DNA from: RUG100 sp050953425
Lineage (GTDB): Bacteria; Bacillota; Clostridia; Peptostreptococcales; Anaerovoracaceae
Direction of reading: 5' to 3'
DNA: 64,000 nt
Assembly: GCA_050953425.1 (NCBI GenBank)
Contig: JBMNMQ010000007.1
Location: 496,001 to 560,000 of the forward strand
Shown: positions 51,908-60,333 of the stretch, one piece after another
Layout of the letters: each line of letters opens with the position of its first letter
Position numbering within the stretch: position 1 is the stretch's first letter
Notes under the pieces: model-generated
Seen by the model: only the letters and a program-made list of their open reading frames with translations
What the model was told of the DNA's origin: nothing
Database searches by the model: none
Program-made: the position numbers and the translations under genes

Positions 51908-51944
51908 GTACTGTATTGTACTTCGCTGTACTAGGAATATACCA
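51908..51944 (-). promoter_or_regulatory. Rubrerythrin promoter with three 10-bp operator repeats
   Basis: On the minus strand an extended -10 TGGTATATT (51936-51944) predicts a start near 51929. On the plus strand TGTACT ends at 51912, 51922 and 51932, three copies exactly ten bases apart, covering about +1 to +20. A repressor that binds one face of the helix is the simplest reading. The repeat is not a PerR box. Confidence 0.6.
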
Positions 51945-51972
51945 CAGTTCCCGCGGTTAAAACATATTTTTG

Positions 51973-52001
51973 TTTACTCTATGTGAGACAAAGGGTATAA
52001 T
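51973..52001 (+). promoter_or_regulatory. Promoter of nfuA-like gene
   Basis: -35 TTTACT (51973-51978), 17 bases, perfect -10 TATAAT (51996-52001). Confidence 0.8.
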
Positions 52002-52012
52002 GATGTTAAATC

Positions 52013-52072
52013 GCCGTGCGGAGGCTCTGCGTCGAAAAGCGGAAAGCCGGCCGGCACGGCCGGAGATTTTTT
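52013..52072 (+). terminator. Attenuator in the nfuA leader
   Basis: CCGGCC (52047-52052), a GGCAC loop and GGCCGG (52058-52063) followed by AGA and T6 (52067-52072) form a terminator before the gene. GCCGTGC at 52013-52019 is the exact complement of GCACGGC at 52054-52060 inside that hairpin, so a competing antiterminator fold is available. Only about 65 bases separate the transcript start from the T tract. Confidence 0.7.
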
Positions 52073-52107
52073 ATTCAGTTTGATGACAAGAAGAAGGAGA
52101 TAGAAAC

Positions 52108-52335
52108 ATGGAAATGGAACAGAAAATCAAAGAAGGCCTCGATCAGATCAGACCTTTTCTGCAGCGTGACGGCGGCGATATCGAATTCGTCGAATATACC
52201 GACGACAACGTTGTCAAGGTGCGGCTCCAGGGTCACTGCGCCGGCTGCCCCGGCGCGCTGATGACCATCAAGGGTGTGGTCGAACAGGTACTGAAGGAGA
52301 GCTACCCCGAGATCAAGAGCGTGGAAACGGTCTAG
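52108..52335 (+). CDS. NifU C-terminal domain protein (Nfu-type Fe-S carrier)
   Basis: A 75-residue single-domain Nfu protein that binds a [4Fe-4S] cluster between subunits through CAGCPGA (CX2C at about residues 44-47) and passes it to client proteins. The rest of the domain (IRPFLQRDGGDIEFVEYTDD, VVEQVLKESYPEIKSVETV) is canonical. GAAGGAGATAG precedes the ATG. The preceding leader has a terminator/antiterminator pair, so its expression may be conditional. It is divergent from reverse rubrerythrin, which fits a shared iron and oxygen-stress context. Confidence 0.93.
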   Translation: MEMEQKIKEGLDQIRPFLQRDGGDIEFVEYTDDNVVKVRLQGHCAGCPGALMTIKGVVEQVLKESYPEIKSVETV

Positions 52336-52348
52336 GGGAAAACGACGA

Positions 52349-52371
52349 GGGCGCCGGCCGGTCCGGCGCCC
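52349..52371 (+). terminator. Hairpin after the nfuA-like gene
   Basis: GGGCGCCGG (52349-52357), a five-base loop and CCGGCGCCC (52363-52371), with only a short GACTTTC tail. It is very stable and likely a terminator despite the weak T tract. Confidence 0.65.
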
Positions 52372-52390
52372 GACTTTCGAGGAAGCTGTG

Positions 52391-52420
52391 CTGCCGACCG
52401 TCTGCGGATGGTCGGCAGTT
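52391..52420 (+). terminator. Second hairpin before the dipeptidase gene
   Basis: CTGCCGACC (52391-52399), a ten-base loop and GGTCGGCAG (52410-52418) followed by TTTGG. It could be a second terminator or a leader element for the dipeptidase gene, whose start is 27 bases on. Confidence 0.5.
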
Positions 52421-52446
52421 TGGACGCGGGCAGAAAGGAACCGGGA

Positions 52447-54015
52447 ATGGGATTACCGCTTCGGCTGGAGCAGAAACTGGAGGAAAACTTTGACGAGCAG
52501 CTGCGCACGCTGCGGGAATTGGTCGCCATCGAGAGCGTGGCCGCGGATCCGCAGAGCGAGGCGGCTTCGCCGCAGGCACCGTTCGGCGAGGGCGTGGAGC
52601 GTGCCTATCAATATGTGCTCGAGCGCGGCCGGACGTTCGGACTGGAAGCGTTCGACGCCGATCACTACGGCGGCCACCTGCAGCTTTCCGCCGGCGGCAG
52701 TGACGGCATGGAAAGCGGCGGCTCCGAAAGCGGTGCGGAAGGCGGCTCCGGCACTGCGGGGGAGGCCGACGTCACCCATGCGGAAGGCGGCTCCGCCGCT
52801 CGCTGCGATGCCGGTGAAGCCGACGCACCGCAGACGCTGGGCATCGTCGTCCATCTCGACACCGTGCCGGTCGGCAGCGGCTGGCAGCATGAACCGCTCG
52901 CCGGCGAGGAAGAGGACGGCCGTCTCTACGGCCGCGGCACCGCCGACGACAAGGGCCCGGCGGTCGCGGCGCTGTTCGCCATGAAAGCGATCCGCGACTG
53001 CGGCATCGTGCCGCGCCATAACATCCGCCTGATCCTCGGCCTCGACGAGGAGACCGACTGGGTCGGCATGGGCAGATACCGCGAAGCGGCCCCGGCGCCC
53101 GATTTCGGCTTCACGCCGGATGCCGACTTTCCGGTCATCCAGGGCGAGAAGGGCATCCTCGTCTTTGACATCGCCCGCAAGTTCGACCGCAGCGAGCGCG
53201 AGGGCCTGCAGCTGCGCAGCATCCGCGGCGGCTCGGCGCCGAACATGGTCGCCGATTACGCCCGCGCCGTGGTCTATGCCAAGAAGGGCCATGAGATCTA
53301 CGAGGAAATCCGCAGTGCGGCGGCGCTGCAGAAGGAGCAGGGCTGGCTCGACATCGAGACGAAAGCCGCCGGGCGCAGTCTGGAAATCGTCGTGCGCGGC
53401 GTCTCCGCCCACGGCGCGCATCCGGAGCTCGGCGTCAACGCCATCACCGGGCTGCTGCGCTTTCTCGGCAGACTGCCGTTCGCCGGCGACGATGTCTGCG
53501 ATTTTCTTCACTTTTACAACCGCCATATCGGCGAGGAAACGGACGGCAGCTCGCTGGGCTGCGGCTTTTCCGATGCACGCTCCGGCGGCACGGTCGTCAA
53601 CGTCGGCGGCATTGATCTCGATCCCGAGTCCGTGCGGCTGACGGTCAACGTGCGCTATCCGATCACCTGCACGGCCGAAGATGTCTATGCCGGCATGGCC
53701 GAAGTCTGCGACCGCTATAATCTGGGCATCATCAAGGGCAAGGATGAGGCGCCGATCTATCTGCCGGCCGAGGATCCGCTGCTGACGACGCTGATGGATG
53801 TCTACCGGGAACACACCGGCGACACCGCGAGCCGGCCGCAGATTATCGGCGGCGGCACCTACGCGCGCGCCTTTGAGCATGTCGTCGCCTTCGGCGCCCG
53901 TTTCCCCGGCGATGAGGACATGGCGCACCAGAAGGACGAATACATCGACCTGGAGAAATGGCGGCTGCTGACGAAAATTTACACCGACGCGATCTACCGC
54001 CTGGCCTGCGTCTGA
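52447..54015 (+). CDS. M20-family dipeptidase, PepV-like
   Basis: Zinc-dependent cytoplasmic dipeptidase. Metal-site blocks are VVHLDTVPVGSGW (about residue 133), GRGTADDKGPAVAALFAMK and LGLDEETDWVGM. The lid domain includes VRGVSAHGAHPELGVNAI and the C-terminal metal ligand region ends in FPGDEDMAHQKDEYI. The start at 52447 follows AAAGGAACC. At 522 residues it is longer than usual because a 45-residue Gly/Ser/Glu/Ala-rich insert (about 78-123, with GGSE, EGGSG and AEGGSAA) sits just before the first zinc ligand. Confidence 0.9.
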   Translation: MGLPLRLEQKLEENFDEQLRTLRELVAIESVAADPQSEAASPQAPFGEGVERAYQYVLERGRTFGLEAFDADHYGGHLQLSAGGSDGMESGGSESGAEGGSGTAGEADVTHAEGGSAARCDAGEADAPQTLGIVVHLDTVPVGSGWQHEPLAGEEEDGRLYGRGTADDKGPAVAALFAMKAIRDCGIVPRHNIRLILGLDEETDWVGMGRYREAAPAPDFGFTPDADFPVIQGEKGILVFDIARKFDRSEREGLQLRSIRGGSAPNMVADYARAVVYAKKGHEIYEEIRSAAALQKEQGWLDIETKAAGRSLEIVVRGVSAHGAHPELGVNAITGLLRFLGRLPFAGDDVCDFLHFYNRHIGEETDGSSLGCGFSDARSGGTVVNVGGIDLDPESVRLTVNVRYPITCTAEDVYAGMAEVCDRYNLGIIKGKDEAPIYLPAEDPLLTTLMDVYREHTGDTASRPQIIGGGTYARAFEHVVAFGARFPGDEDMAHQKDEYIDLEKWRLLTKIYTDAIYRLACV

Positions 54016-54071
54016 GGGGCGGCAGATGCGGCGCGAGTACAAAGCCCGGCATCGCCGGGAAGGAGAATGCG

Positions 54072-54605
54072 ATGGAAGCAGTCTATGAAGTGCGATACAC
54101 GAACAATGCCGGACTCCTCGCCGAGTTCTATCGGCGTACGGTCTGCGGGCCGTATCGGGCGATCGGACTTGTCATCCTCTGCATCGCCGCGTTTCAGCTG
54201 GCCGTCATTGCCAGTGTGATGACGGGGACACTGGACCTGCACTTCAGCGCCAAAACGGGCGTGACGATTCTGGTGATGGGCATCGTCGAACTGGTGATCG
54301 GGATCCTGCTGTGCACCTATCACCGGCTGATGGCGCACATCGCGATGAAGCAGGGCAGAAAGATGCACGGCGACGCCATGCCGGAGACCGTCATCCGTCT
54401 CGGCGATCGCATCGAAGTGCTGGAGGGAGAGAGCAAGAGCACGTTCGACTTCAGCCAGATCGTGCGCATTCGCAGCTCGCGGCGGATGTACTGCATTCTT
54501 TTCGGCCGCTACTCCGGCATCGCCCTGCCGCGCGACAGTTTTACCGGCGGCGATCCGGAGACCTTCATCGGCTGGCTGCGCGAGCGGGCACCGCAGGCAA
54601 GGTAA
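54072..54605 (+). CDS. YcxB-like two-span membrane protein
   Basis: A 177-residue protein. Two membrane spans (AIGLVILCIAAFQLAVIAS and ILVMGIVELVIGILLCTY) are followed by a cytoplasmic domain with the YcxB-type pattern ETVIRLGDRIEVLEGESKSTFDFSQIVRIRSSRRMYCILFGR and IALPRDSFTGGDPETF. YcxB family proteins have no known function. The start at 54072 follows AAGGAGAATGC. It lies 56 bases after the dipeptidase gene and is probably co-transcribed. Confidence 0.78.
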   Translation: MEAVYEVRYTNNAGLLAEFYRRTVCGPYRAIGLVILCIAAFQLAVIASVMTGTLDLHFSAKTGVTILVMGIVELVIGILLCTYHRLMAHIAMKQGRKMHGDAMPETVIRLGDRIEVLEGESKSTFDFSQIVRIRSSRRMYCILFGRYSGIALPRDSFTGGDPETFIGWLRERAPQAR

Positions 54606-54611
54606 CGGCGC

Positions 54612-54785
54612 GGCGCGCGGCCGGCGAACGGAGCGCTCTGCTGCGCGCGGCCGGCGAACGGCGCTCTGCGGCGCGCGGCCAGCGAAGGGAGCGCCCTGCG
54701 GCGCGCGGCCTGCGAACGGCGCCCTGCTGCACGCGGCCGGCGAACGGAGCGCCCTGCTGCACGCGGCCAGCGAACGGCGCCCTCC
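54612..54785 (+). repeat. Six-copy 27/30-bp tandem repeat
   Basis: Units built on GCGCGCGGCCGGCGAACGG alternate between about 30 and 27 bases according to whether AGC or GC-type spacers follow. The array begins at the end of the YcxB-like gene and stops two bases before the asnS -35. Nothing else is present in the 54606-54949 gap apart from the asnS promoter and two AGATCCTCCGGGA copies in its leader. Confidence 0.85.
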
Positions 54786-54786
54786 C

Positions 54787-54815
54787 TTGAGCGGCGGCGC
54801 CAAAGCGTGTATAAT
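54787..54815 (+). promoter_or_regulatory. Promoter of asnS
   Basis: -35 TTGAGC (54787-54792), 17 bases, perfect -10 TATAAT (54810-54815). No T-box sequence is found in the 130-base leader. Confidence 0.85.
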
Positions 54816-54949
54816 TGTCACGATTGTCCGCGCCGGGATGCACCCGCCGGGGACAGTGCTGCACACAGCAGATCCTCCGGGACAGATCCTCCGGGAGCGC
54901 ACAGCAGAACCAATGAGAGAACAGCAACAGAACAGGGAATGTACAGGAA

Positions 54950-56341
<1,392 letters not shown>

Positions 56342-56511
56342 GCGCGGCGAGAGCGAATGGGTTCTGCTGTGGGAGCGGACTCCGCGGCGAGAGTGAACGG
56401 ACCGGCAGCGGCAGCGGGCGCCGTGATGAGAGCGAACAGACTCGGCTGCGGCAGCGAGCGCAGCGCCGAGCGGGCCGGCACGGGAAGAGGAGCAGAAAGG
56501 AAGCGGAAAGC

Positions 56512-56790
56512 ATGGCGAGACGACCGAAGATCTGCCTGACGCTGATCGAGCGGAAGGGCGAATACCCCTGTCACCGCGGCCACCGCGTCGGCGATTCGTT
56601 TGACTTTGACAGCGAACGCGGACAGCTGTGTCCGATGGTGATGCACGTGGCATTTCCCTATATCGACATTCTCCGCTACGGCGGGCAGATTCCCGGACAG
56701 CCGGAGGGGCAGGCGGTGTTCTGCTGCCCGGATGCGGATACGATCAATGTCTTTCGCATTGAGAAAGTGGCGGAGGACGAGGAAAAATAA
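56512..56790 (+). CDS. Small TIGR04076-like protein
   Basis: A 92-residue protein. The pattern of a family of short cysteine-containing proteins is present: ICLTLIERKGEYPCHRGHRV with GDSFDFD, then GQLCPMVMHVAFPYI, ILRYGG and FCCPDADTINVFRIE. Four cysteines at conserved places could bind metal. Function unknown. The start is ATG 56512 with GGAAGCGGAAAG before it. It lies 170 bases after asnS and is followed by a good terminator. Confidence 0.78.
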   Translation: MARRPKICLTLIERKGEYPCHRGHRVGDSFDFDSERGQLCPMVMHVAFPYIDILRYGGQIPGQPEGQAVFCCPDADTINVFRIEKVAEDEEK

Positions 56791-56855
56791 CGGGCGGCGC
56801 GGTGCCGTTTGACGTGCGCAGTATGTGCGGCGAGCGAAAGGCCGTGACGGCGCGG

Positions 56856-56893
56856 ACAGGATGCGACAGCCTGCGGGCGGCGTCCTGTTTTTG
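56856..56893 (+). terminator. Terminator after the TIGR04076-like gene
   Basis: ACAGGATGC (56856-56864) and GCGTCCTGT (56880-56888) form a nine-pair stem with one wobble around a fifteen-base loop, followed by TTTTTG. Confidence 0.8.
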
Positions 56894-57612
56894 TATTGAA
56901 AATGGAGAAATGGCGGGCCGGCGGTGCGGCGGAAAAGTTCAGGGCGGCGGCAGTTTCGGGATCGTCAGTTTCAGGATCCGTCAGTTTATAACTGCGACAG
57001 CCCTGGGATCCGTCAGTTTCTGAATTGCGTCAGCTTCAGAGTTGCGGCCGATGGCTTGGAGATTCCGTCCGCTGCCGGCGCCGTGGATTTCGAGAAGACC
57101 GTTCGCATTCAGGGCAGCGGTCAGCGGCGTCGGTCCGGGCTGTTCGAGGTGCCATTGGAGGTGCCATTGCTTGATTCGTTCCATATGCTGCCTCCTTTGC
57201 GGTTTCCTATTATCATAGGCTGTTCTCCTTTTTCATCATACCCACCATGCGAAAAATTGCAAGCGGGCTCGACCGCTGTATTGAACATCGTCGACTGCTG
57301 TATTGAACAGTTCTTCAAAAAATATTTTTATGCCAGCAGCAGTGCTTCGCCCTGTCATGCCTGTGAGACGGAGAGATGCAGATTTTCGCGGGCAGTCATA
57401 CGTGCAATATGCGTCTTCCGGCAGTATAATCTGACAATGTTTTGCGCCGACAACAGCGTCCGGAAGTAAAAATATTTTTCGTTTTACGTTGATTTTTTCG
57501 TATGGCGGACCCAATCGCCGCAGCCGTTGAAATGTCGGGGCTAGGGAGATTTTATGTTTTTGATAACATAACATAAACCTGTAAATTTTTGAAAATCAGG
57601 CAAAAAAACCGC
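56894..57612 (+). other. Non-coding stretch with GGATCCGTCAGTTT words
   Basis: GGATC(C)GTCAGTTT recurs at about 56959, 56974 and 57007, and looser GCGTCAG copies follow. Base composition falls from GC-rich to AT-rich across 57150-57600. Short open frames here lack ribosome-binding sites and family patterns. I see no gene. Confidence 0.6.
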
Positions 57613-57641
57613 TTGACGAACGAAAGAAAAAGCGTTAGCAT
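57613..57641 (+). promoter_or_regulatory. Promoter of an orphan RNA
   Basis: -35 TTGACG (57613-57618), 17 bases, -10 TAGCAT (57636-57641). The predicted start is near 57648. Confidence 0.65.
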
Positions 57642-57647
57642 TTGTAT

Positions 57648-57833
57648 GAAAACAGGATATTTGACACAGAGTTCGAGTTGTGCGGACCTAAAGACAGGAG
57701 CAATGCATTTTATTGAATGTTTACGGTCGGCAGCCTATGGGTACTTTGGGAAACGAGAGTGCCTCCCGTGTTTGGAAAGAACTGGTCTGTCTGCACAACG
57801 CCGGGACTTTTCAGCAGAGCTGAAAAGTTTTTT
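57648..57833 (+). ncRNA. Candidate structured RNA ending in an intrinsic terminator
   Basis: Between a good promoter and a strong terminator lies about 185 bases with no gene. GTTGTGC (57677-57683) pairs with GCACAAC (57793-57799) as a long-range closing helix, and an inner GGGTACT...AGTGCCTCCC arm is possible. The transcript ends at ACTTTTCAGC-AGA-GCTGAAAAGT-T5 (57806-57833). It is either a small RNA or a riboswitch-like leader for the secreted protein gene at 58078. It matches no family I can recognise. Between 57834 and 58077 I see only an AT-rich leader and the ribosome-binding site. Confidence 0.6.
57806..57833 (+). terminator. Terminator of the orphan RNA
   Basis: Perfect ten-pair stem ACTTTTCAGC/GCTGAAAAGT with an AGA loop and a T6 tail. 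Confidence 0.93.
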
Positions 57834-58077
57834 CTTGGAAAGCCAAAGCTGCTTTTCGGAAAAGGCGTATATGTTTGCAGTACAAACCGGTTTTTTGCAT
57901 ATGGAAATGAATATCTGTGTCAATCTTGCGTCAACACCTTATCGGAGGTGAGAAAAAGAGGTAGTCGCAGGATTTCAAGTAATATTTTTATGTGAATGAC
58001 CAAGAAAGTGCTTTTTCATACGAATATCAAGAAACGAAAGGCATATGGTCAATGCGTTGCAAACAGGAGGGGAAAAC

Positions 58078-58872
58078 ATGACAAAGACACGATCTTTATC
58101 AAAACGTATTTTGACAGTTCTTTTGGCGTTGGCTCTCACACTGGCTATGACGCCCGCGATGTCGTGGATCGGCCAGCAGACAGAAGGAAACGGGATTCAT
58201 CTCGGTGCATTTTCGTCTACCACGGCGAATGCACAGACGATGCAGGATTACAATACTGCTTCTGTGACAAATGAGACGCTGGGTCGCATCGGACAAAATG
58301 GGACAAACAATATTCGTCAATATTTCTTTCACGGTGCACCGATAGAAGATGAGAATGATGGCATAATGGATGTGAACCATGTTTATGCCAACACTTATAA
58401 TTATGATTACAGTATTAGTACGGATATTGATAAAAAGGATTACTGGGACAACTATATTTCGGAGACTCTTGATGCCTCTAGCCCTATTCTCTTCGGATTC
58501 TTTCTCAGCGGCCCGCAGACTGCGCATGGAACTCAGACGGCTGTGAACAACACATTAAATTGCGTCAGCGTCAAGAAGGCATCGGATAACAGCACGGTCA
58601 TCTCCGGTACTGCGTTAGGTGATACACAGAGTGAATTTACCAATGGTCAGGACTGGAAAGATGCCGGCCTTGGTGGAACGGGAACCGGCGGTGGAACGGG
58701 AACCGGCGGCGGTGCCGGGATCGGGCCGGCTCGCGGCTTTGATGTCTTTCTGCGCATTCCTGGAGGTACCTTGCAACCTGGCACAGATTATATATTGGAC
58801 TTCCAGCCGGGTATGGGTGTACGCACATTGTCAGATAAAGAGATCAAGTTCCACTTCACGACAGCAAATTAG
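58078..58872 (+). CDS. Secreted protein of unknown function
   Basis: A 264-residue protein with a typical signal peptide (SKRILTVLLALALTLAMTPA) and then a polar mature part with many Asn, Thr and Tyr. A glycine/threonine linker (LGGTGTGGGTGTGGGAG) at about residues 199-217 leads to a C-terminal segment with FDVFLRIPGGTLQPGTDYIL and KEIKFHFTT, resembling one strand-rich bacterial Ig-like (SbsA/Big_5-type) domain. AGGAGGGG precedes ATG 58078; an in-frame GTG-type start further 5' is less likely. Function unknown; a surface or secreted role is inferred. Confidence 0.65.
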   Translation: MTKTRSLSKRILTVLLALALTLAMTPAMSWIGQQTEGNGIHLGAFSSTTANAQTMQDYNTASVTNETLGRIGQNGTNNIRQYFFHGAPIEDENDGIMDVNHVYANTYNYDYSISTDIDKKDYWDNYISETLDASSPILFGFFLSGPQTAHGTQTAVNNTLNCVSVKKASDNSTVISGTALGDTQSEFTNGQDWKDAGLGGTGTGGGTGTGGGAGIGPARGFDVFLRIPGGTLQPGTDYILDFQPGMGVRTLSDKEIKFHFTTAN

Positions 58873-58949
58873 AAGCATACCATAAACTATAGTAATAGTG
58901 TACATGCAAATCAATCAGCTGGACTCGTGTAATAACAAGTGCTGTAAAT

Positions 58950-58983
58950 TGCTGCATCACTTTGCCTGAGAGGTGATGCAGCA
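58950..58983 (+). promoter_or_regulatory. Hairpin upstream of the LRR gene
   Basis: TGCTGCATCAC (58950-58960) and GTGATGCAGCA (58973-58983) form a perfect eleven-pair stem without a following T tract. It lies 64 bases before the LRR start and could be a leader structure or an operator. Confidence 0.5.
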
Positions 58984-59046
58984 TCACTAATGTGAATGGG
59001 AAAACTGGAAAGAAATCAACCGACGCTATTTATGATGAGGAGCAAA

Positions 59047-60333
59047 ATGAAATTATATGTTGTCAAAAGAATCTCGGCAGTACTATTCAGTATTGTGCTG
59101 TGCCTGACGATGGCTCCGATGCTGCCGAAAACGAGTGCCTCTGCAGCTGATACTCCGGAGGCAATAGCCATTGATGCAGATCACTTTCCTGACGAAAGTT
59201 TTCGTGCATACGTAAAGGAGCGGTTTGATAAAGATCAGAATGATGAACTGTCTTCGGAAGAGATCGGCCGGGCTAAGAGTATTTCCCTCTATGGTGACAG
59301 CTCGACCCCCGGGGGAGGCGTGAAAGATCTTAAAGGAATTGTATATTTTACGGAATTGACTTCGTTTGGGTGTGATGGCAGTTTGATGGAACAGGCTGAT
59401 TTCAGCCAAAACAATAACATTACATCTTTGAATATTAGTAACACGCCGAACTTAACAACACTGAAGACAGGAAATAATGAAAAGATATATTATATAAAAT
59501 GTATTAATGCACCGCTGGAAAGTGTTGATCTTAGCGGTAATATCGGATTAACATCTATCAATTTTACCGATGATAATAATCTGAAGAGTTTAGATCTCAG
59601 TAATAATCTCAAACTGAATAGTTTGCTCTGCGATAACACGCAGCTATCAACATTAAACCTCGACAAACAGGATAAACTTCAAACATTGCAATGCAGCGGA
59701 TGCAAATTGACAGAATTGAATCTCAGTGGAAAAACGAAGCTGTGGCGACTTCGCTGCAATAATAACCAATTAAACACCTTGAATGTCAGTCATGATTCCG
59801 CATTGAGTGAGCTGCGCTGCGAAAATAATAATTTAACAAAAGCCGGACTCAACATGCAGGGCACAACCAACTTGAGAGAGCTTCAACTGAGCGGCAACGA
59901 AGACCTTGGGAACTGGGATGTGCGCGGCTATCAGAAATTGAACTCATTTCGTTGTTCAAATACCGGCGCGACGCAGGTAGATGTCAGTAGAAATCCAGAA
60001 ATTACGACTTTGCAATGTGCCAACAATCAGCTTGAAAGTTTGGATGTCAGTCAAAACGTCAAATTAGGGAATTTAGACTGCTCCGGCAACAAGCTGTCGG
60101 ATTTGGATCTTAGTCAAAATCCAAAACTTTATTATATCTATTGCAGCGACAATAACCTGACGGACCTGGATGTCTCACAGTCGAGCGCGGTGATCCGTTT
60201 GAACTGCAAAAACAATAAACTCAGGCATCTTAACATCGGTAATAATTCAAAACTTTGGGAGTTCTTCTGCGACAGCAATCAGCTGATGAGCGTGGATGTT
60301 GCTGCCGTTGCTGTGCTGCTGCTGTGGGAGTAG
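59047..60333 (+). CDS. Leucine-rich-repeat surface protein, 3' end truncated
   Basis: The signal peptide (LYVVKRISAVLFSIVLCLTM) is followed by an EF-hand-like segment (DKDQNDELSSEEIG) and then about fifteen leucine-rich repeats of 20-22 residues built on the pattern LxxLDLSxNxxLxxLxCxxNxL (for example LGNLDCSGNKLSDLDLSQNP), of the type found in Gram-positive surface proteins. AGGAG at 59038-59042 fixes the start at 59047. The repeats stop abruptly after MSVDV near 60300; the last ten codons come from the opposite strand of a phage gene. The C-terminal part is missing. AT-richer than the rest of the window. Confidence 0.8.
   Translation: MKLYVVKRISAVLFSIVLCLTMAPMLPKTSASAADTPEAIAIDADHFPDESFRAYVKERFDKDQNDELSSEEIGRAKSISLYGDSSTPGGGVKDLKGIVYFTELTSFGCDGSLMEQADFSQNNNITSLNISNTPNLTTLKTGNNEKIYYIKCINAPLESVDLSGNIGLTSINFTDDNNLKSLDLSNNLKLNSLLCDNTQLSTLNLDKQDKLQTLQCSGCKLTELNLSGKTKLWRLRCNNNQLNTLNVSHDSALSELRCENNNLTKAGLNMQGTTNLRELQLSGNEDLGNWDVRGYQKLNSFRCSNTGATQVDVSRNPEITTLQCANNQLESLDVSQNVKLGNLDCSGNKLSDLDLSQNPKLYYIYCSDNNLTDLDVSQSSAVIRLNCKNNKLRHLNIGNNSKLWEFFCDSNQLMSVDVAAVAVLLLWE

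Noticed and set aside
54816..54949. T-box riboswitch before asnS (and before pheS)
   Set aside because: No T-box consensus or specifier-loop structure was found in either leader; the asnS leader only has a duplicated AGATCCTCCGGGA.
56924..57469. 181-residue open frame between asnS and the secreted gene
   Set aside because: It covers repeated words and AT-rich sequence, lacks a start signal and has no recognisable pattern.
57589..57951. 120-residue open frame over the orphan RNA
   Set aside because: It crosses the promoter and the terminator, has no ribosome-binding site and resembles no family.
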